NCBI GenBank assembly: GCA_964650405.1
Contig: CAZYTO010000305.1
Span: 1-6,316, forward strand
Length of the DNA stretch: 6,316 nt
Origin: CAZYTO01 sp964650405
Lineage (GTDB): Bacteria; Acidobacteriota; Thermoanaerobaculia; Gp7-AA8
Direction: 5' to 3'
In this document: positions 5,684-6,316 of the stretch, piece after piece
How the letters are laid out: the number at the start of each line of letters is the position of its first letter
How positions within the stretch are numbered: the stretch's first letter is position 1
Program-made: the position numbers and the translations under genes
The notes under the pieces: generated by a model
Database searches by the model: none
What the model saw: the letters and a program-made list of their open reading frames with translations, nothing else
Told to the model about the DNA's origin: nothing

Positions 5684-5692
5684 TGTGACGAA

Positions 5693-6070
5693 ATGCGGCA
5701 ACGTCTCGAGGTCAAGCGCGCGAATCCCGCCGTTCGAACCCGGCTGCTCTCCTCCATCCTCCGCCATCTGCCGGGCGCCTGGATCGATCCCAAGCACGAC
5801 GAGCTCATCGCCCTCTACCGCCTCCGCTACCGCATGGCCATGGACGAGCAGAAGTTCGACACGGCCCTGATCTTCCTCAACAAGATCATCGAGCTCGAGC
5901 CCGCGAACGTCGACGCCAAGCTGTGCAAGGGCGAGATCTACCACCGCTGCCTGCAGGACTACCCGGCTGCGATCGAGCAGTACAACAAGGTGATCCGCTT
6001 GAGCCATGACGAGGAGCCGCGCCTCCGCGCCCGCGCGGCCATGGCCGAGATCATGGAACTGCTGGCGTAG
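5693..6070 (+). CDS. Small tetratricopeptide-repeat (TPR) protein
   Basis: A 125-residue soluble protein with no signal peptide or membrane segment. Residues 1-30 are basic and helical. Residues about 40-73 form a TPR (LYRLRYRMAMDEQKFDTALI, then a helix ending IIELEPAN), and residues 74-107 a second (AKLCKGEIYHRCLQDYPAAI, then YNKVIRLSHD). The final helix (109-125) can cap the array. TPRs are protein-protein interaction scaffolds; the partner cannot be told from this sequence. Two conserved-looking cysteines lie at 78 and 86. It is transcribed divergently from coaD and ends 67 nt before a secreted peptidase gene in the same direction, which has its own -10-like box. There is no evidence that it belongs to a larger TPR protein: start and stop are clean and the ribosome site is strong. 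Confidence 0.85.
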   Translation: MRQRLEVKRANPAVRTRLLSSILRHLPGAWIDPKHDELIALYRLRYRMAMDEQKFDTALIFLNKIIELEPANVDAKLCKGEIYHRCLQDYPAAIEQYNKVIRLSHDEEPRLRARAAMAEIMELLA

Positions 6071-6089
6071 CCGCCGCCCGGGTAGCCGC

Positions 6090-6111
6090 GCGAATTCGCT
6101 ATTCGGAATTC
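6090..6111. repeat. Inverted repeat with two GAATTC arms before the peptidase gene
   Basis: GCGAATTCGC (6090-6099) is a 10-bp perfect palindrome. Its GAATTC core (6092-6097) recurs at 6106-6111 after the 8-nt loop GCTATTCG, so a 6-bp stem is possible. No T-tract follows, so a terminator for the TPR gene is doubtful; a regulatory site for the gene at 6138 is as likely. Confidence 0.4.
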
Positions 6112-6123
6112 TTCGTCCCCCGC

Positions 6124-6129
6124 TATCCT
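6124..6129 (+). promoter_or_regulatory. Putative -10 box (TATCCT) just before the peptidase start
   Basis: TATCCT at 6124-6129 lies 8 nt before the ATG at 6138, so +1 would fall at about 6136 with a leader of only 2 nt. No Shine-Dalgarno lies in the pyrimidine-rich stretch before the ATG. The -35 region (around 6101-6106) is weak. Confidence 0.4.
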
Positions 6130-6137
6130 ACGTCCCC

Positions 6138-6316
6138 ATGCGCACAATTCGAGTCGTCGCCCTCCTGGCCCTCGCCTGTCTCGCCTCGGCCCAGCAGAAG
6201 CCGCGCGTCACCCTCGATGACACCCTCCGCTACGTCGGCGTCTCCGATCCCCAGCTCTCGCCCGACGGCAAGTCCATCGCCGTCATCGTCTCGCGCCCGA
6301 ACGAGAAGGAGAACCC
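6138..6316 (+). CDS. N-terminus of a secreted S9-type (acylaminoacyl-peptidase-like) protein, 3' truncated
   Basis: An open frame of 59 codons runs off the window edge. MRTIRVVALLALACLASAQQ is a good Sec signal peptide with a likely cut after ASA (residue 18). The mature start KPRVTLDDTLRYVGVSDPQL, then SPDGKSIAVIVSRPNEKEN has the SPDGKxIA blade motif. That motif opens the N-terminal seven-bladed propeller of prolyl-oligopeptidase-family (S9) enzymes and TolB-like proteins. Periplasmic peptidase activity is the best guess, but the catalytic alpha/beta-hydrolase domain lies outside the window and cannot be confirmed. A C14 in ALAC is a weak lipobox alternative. Confidence 0.75.
   Translation, partial: MRTIRVVALLALACLASAQQKPRVTLDDTLRYVGVSDPQLSPDGKSIAVIVSRPNEKEN

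Noticed and set aside
5675..5692. GTG at 5675 as the TPR gene start
   Set aside because: The codons after it contain the GGAGGG ribosome site that serves the ATG at 5693; no ribosome site precedes the GTG.

Overview
This 6.3 kb, GC-rich stretch is chromosomal DNA from a bacterium. Several traits fit Acidobacteriota or a similar high-GC phylum: a large secreted propeller/Ig-type protein, an S9-type peptidase, a carboxypeptidase-regulatory-like mini-protein, and genes starting right behind a TANNNT box with no Shine-Dalgarno. That assignment is inference from gene content and style; there is no rRNA or other phylogenetic marker here.

Layout. Positions 2-1201 (+) hold the 3' end of a protein with last propeller blades followed by beta-sandwich/Ig-like modules. 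Positions 1283-4879 (+) hold a peptide/nickel-type ABC importer: a substrate-binding protein (1283-2932), a DppB-type permease (3033-4010) and a DppC-type permease (4007-4879, ATGA overlap). No ATPase gene is present. Facing this operon, with a 2-nt gap, is a minus-strand pair: coaD (5601-5116) followed 15 nt later by a 72-residue stand-alone carboxypeptidase-regulatory-like domain protein (5100-4882). Divergent from coaD is a 125-residue TPR protein (5693-6070, +). The window ends inside the first 59 codons of a secreted S9-type (acylaminoacyl-peptidase-like) protein (6138 onward, +).

Non-coding structure. The most unusual signal is a pair of intergenic elements, one before and one after the binding-protein gene. 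Each is built from exactly four 7-bp repeats followed, after a spacer, by four inverted 7-bp repeats. Unit 1 is GGACTGA/TCAGTCC (1201-1266); unit 2 is GGGCGGA/TCCGCCC (2940-3022). The units differ at two of seven positions, and both arms change together so pairing is kept. This suggests a family of heptad-repeat hairpins, possibly mobile or continually reshaped, that may tune expression around the transporter.

Three genes (binding protein, coaD, S9 peptidase) have a -10-like box 6-9 nt before the start codon and no Shine-Dalgarno, so their mRNAs may be leaderless or nearly so. The operon-internal DppC gene, the mini-protein gene and the TPR gene have clear purine-rich ribosome sites. The 91-bp coaD/TPR divergent region carries two 12-bp perfect palindromes, one on the coaD start codon and one in the predicted TPR 5' leader.
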